This document shows positions 62,980 to 64,000 of a stretch of 64,000 nucleotides of DNA, one piece after another. The notes below the pieces were generated by a model. The model had not been told where the DNA came from and searched no databases. It saw only the letters and a program-made list of their open reading frames with translations. Origin of the DNA: Lactobacillus colini (GTDB lineage Bacteria > Bacillota > Bacilli > Lactobacillales > Lactobacillaceae); the NCBI RefSeq assembly GCF_017874575.1, contig NZ_JAGGLU010000006.1, positions 1 to 64,000 of the forward strand, written 5' to 3'. The position numbers and the translations under genes were made by a program. Positions within the stretch are counted from its first letter, which is position 1; every line of letters starts with the position of its first letter.

Positions 62980-64000
62980 TTATTTCTTCAAAATACGTGT
63001 CATTACTAATTTTTTAGCTTGCCCCACTATCTCAGCACGCAAAATTATTACCATTACACAGTAAACAACTATTCCAACTAAGACTTCTAATCCCATCATT
63101 AGCCAAGAACTTGTAAGCTTTCTATTCATGGCAAAAACGATTGCAAACATTACCAAGCCTGAAACAAAATACTTCCAAGAATCTTTAAATAATGCTTTCC
63201 AACTTAGCATCTTACGTACAACAAACAATTGATATACTGTAACTGAAATTTCTGAAATTACTGTAGACCACATAGCGCCATAAAGTCCCCAAGTATGAAT
63301 TAAAGGGATATTAAGAATAATATTTACAACAGCGCCAGCTGTTACAGATGCGGTGAACTCCTTATTTCTATTAAGAGGTAGTAAATACTGAACTCCTAAA
63401 ACATTACTCCATGCAATCATCAAAATGACTATTGATTCTATCATCATTGCAGGTCCAACCGGTTCATACCCTGGACCATAATATTTAGGAACAAGGGTAA
63501 GTGAAATAGCAGCTAATCCAAACATCATCGGATATGAAACAGCAGATACGAAGTCAAATGACTTATACAACATCTTATTAACTCGCTTCATATTTCCCTT
63601 AGCTACAGCATTAGCTACATGGGGAAGCATAACTGTTCCAGTTGCAGTAACTAATGCTAATATAAGCTTTACTAAATTATCTGAATATTGATAGTAACCT
63701 GATGAAGTTTCACTAACCATTCCACCTAGCATAGTTTTATTTAGCTGAACATATACTTGGGTAGCAATCTGCGGGATAAATAATTCTGCCATTGGTAAGA
63801 AGTGCTTCCACGGATCAAGATATTTAACTTTAACCTTAGATAGATCATGGAAAATATTAGGCCATAAAGTTAAATTACCAATTAATGTAGATATTGCCAA
63901 AACAATAATATAAAGAGTTACATCTTGTGGACTCTTTATAAATATAAAAATAGCTACCATTGATAGTATTTTTACAAAAGAGTTCTTCAAGACTGTAACT
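62980..64000 (-). CDS. Polysaccharide flippase (Wzx), C-terminal part; gene continues past the window
   Basis: The frame stays open through 64000, so the N-terminus (about 130 residues by family length) is outside. The visible part has about nine membrane helices and QIATQVYVQLNKTMLGGMVSETSSGYYQYSDNLVKL, a MOP-superfamily Wzx signature region. It exports the lipid-linked repeat unit of the polysaccharide built by the neighbouring transferases. A second flippase of different type lies at 48120-49571. Confidence 0.9.
   Translation of the reverse strand, partial: VTVLKNSFVKILSMVAIFIFIKSPQDVTLYIIVLAISTLIGNLTLWPNIFHDLSKVKVKYLDPWKHFLPMAELFIPQIATQVYVQLNKTMLGGMVSETSSGYYQYSDNLVKLILALVTATGTVMLPHVANAVAKGNMKRVNKMLYKSFDFVSAVSYPMMFGLAAISLTLVPKYYGPGYEPVGPAMMIESIVILMIAWSNVLGVQYLLPLNRNKEFTASVTAGAVVNIILNIPLIHTWGLYGAMWSTVISEISVTVYQLFVVRKMLSWKALFKDSWKYFVSGLVMFAIVFAMNRKLTSSWLMMGLEVLVGIVVYCVMVIILRAEIVGQAKKLVMTRILKK

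Overview
The window is AT-rich, low-GC Firmicute DNA. Its housekeeping genes (signal peptidase I, SerRS, EF-P, type I pantothenate kinase, PepT, MscL, HelD), two T-box leaders, one SLAP-type surface protein and RpiR-controlled beta-glucoside PTS genes point to a host-associated Lactobacillus, most likely of the gasseri/johnsonii group. The species is inferred from general familiarity, not from a search.

Layout. 1-320: leader and promoter of an outward-facing (minus strand) gene, probably an rRNA operon. 321-14760: cell-surface and core genes (lepB, T-box-controlled serS, two TVP38-type membrane proteins, an esterase, a semialdehyde dehydrogenase with a cre-like promoter, a tetR-mmpL export operon, a serine-hydrolase-like protein, an N-acetylglucosamine-kinase-like ATPase). 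14315-17470: acetyltransferases, a marR gene, then an accessory patch with gene fragments and a helix-hairpin-helix-like orphan. 17542-22948: five-gene ABC importer operon (Ugp/Msm type) containing a metallo-beta-lactamase-fold hydrolase. 23309-28600: an EndA-like nuclease, then an IS607-type element inserted inside the tnpB gene of an IS605-type element. 28685-46743: mostly ordinary chromosome (aldo/keto reductase, exonuclease-BRCT, SIR2-like, DUF421/DUF3290, pepT, pnuC, mscL, UvrA-like, efp, coaA, helD, matrixin protease, amino-acid ABC importer). 46773-47182: T-box leader of that importer with a duplicated expression module. 47183-54927: orphan cation-ATPase fragment gene, a flippase, a SLAP protein, and bglA/bglP with their regulator. 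55126-59429: an IS graveyard (IS66, IS256, IS21-like pieces) around a truncated AAA ATPase and an intact three-gene cassette with a PD-(D/E)xK nuclease. 59575-64000: glycosyltransferases, an acyltransferase and a flippase of a surface polysaccharide locus that continues beyond the window.

How the genes work together. Most gene groups run on the minus strand and are separated by clear intrinsic terminators. Amino-acid supply is sensed through tRNA by the serS and amino-acid-ABC T-boxes. Sugar supply is handled by the ABC operon and by the RpiR-bglA-bglP unit. The most promising unexplained system is the overlapping minus-strand trio at 57052-59199: a large unknown protein, a small winged-helix/zinc-ribbon protein and a PD-(D/E)xK nuclease. 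It lies in IS-rich, defence-island-like surroundings next to a truncated AAA ATPase. Also notable are the partially duplicated T-box, the nested insertion sequences, the orphan cation-ATPase fragment behind a palindromic operator, the nonsense-mutated merR upstream of a UvrA paralogue, and a decayed copy of the solute-binding-protein tail.
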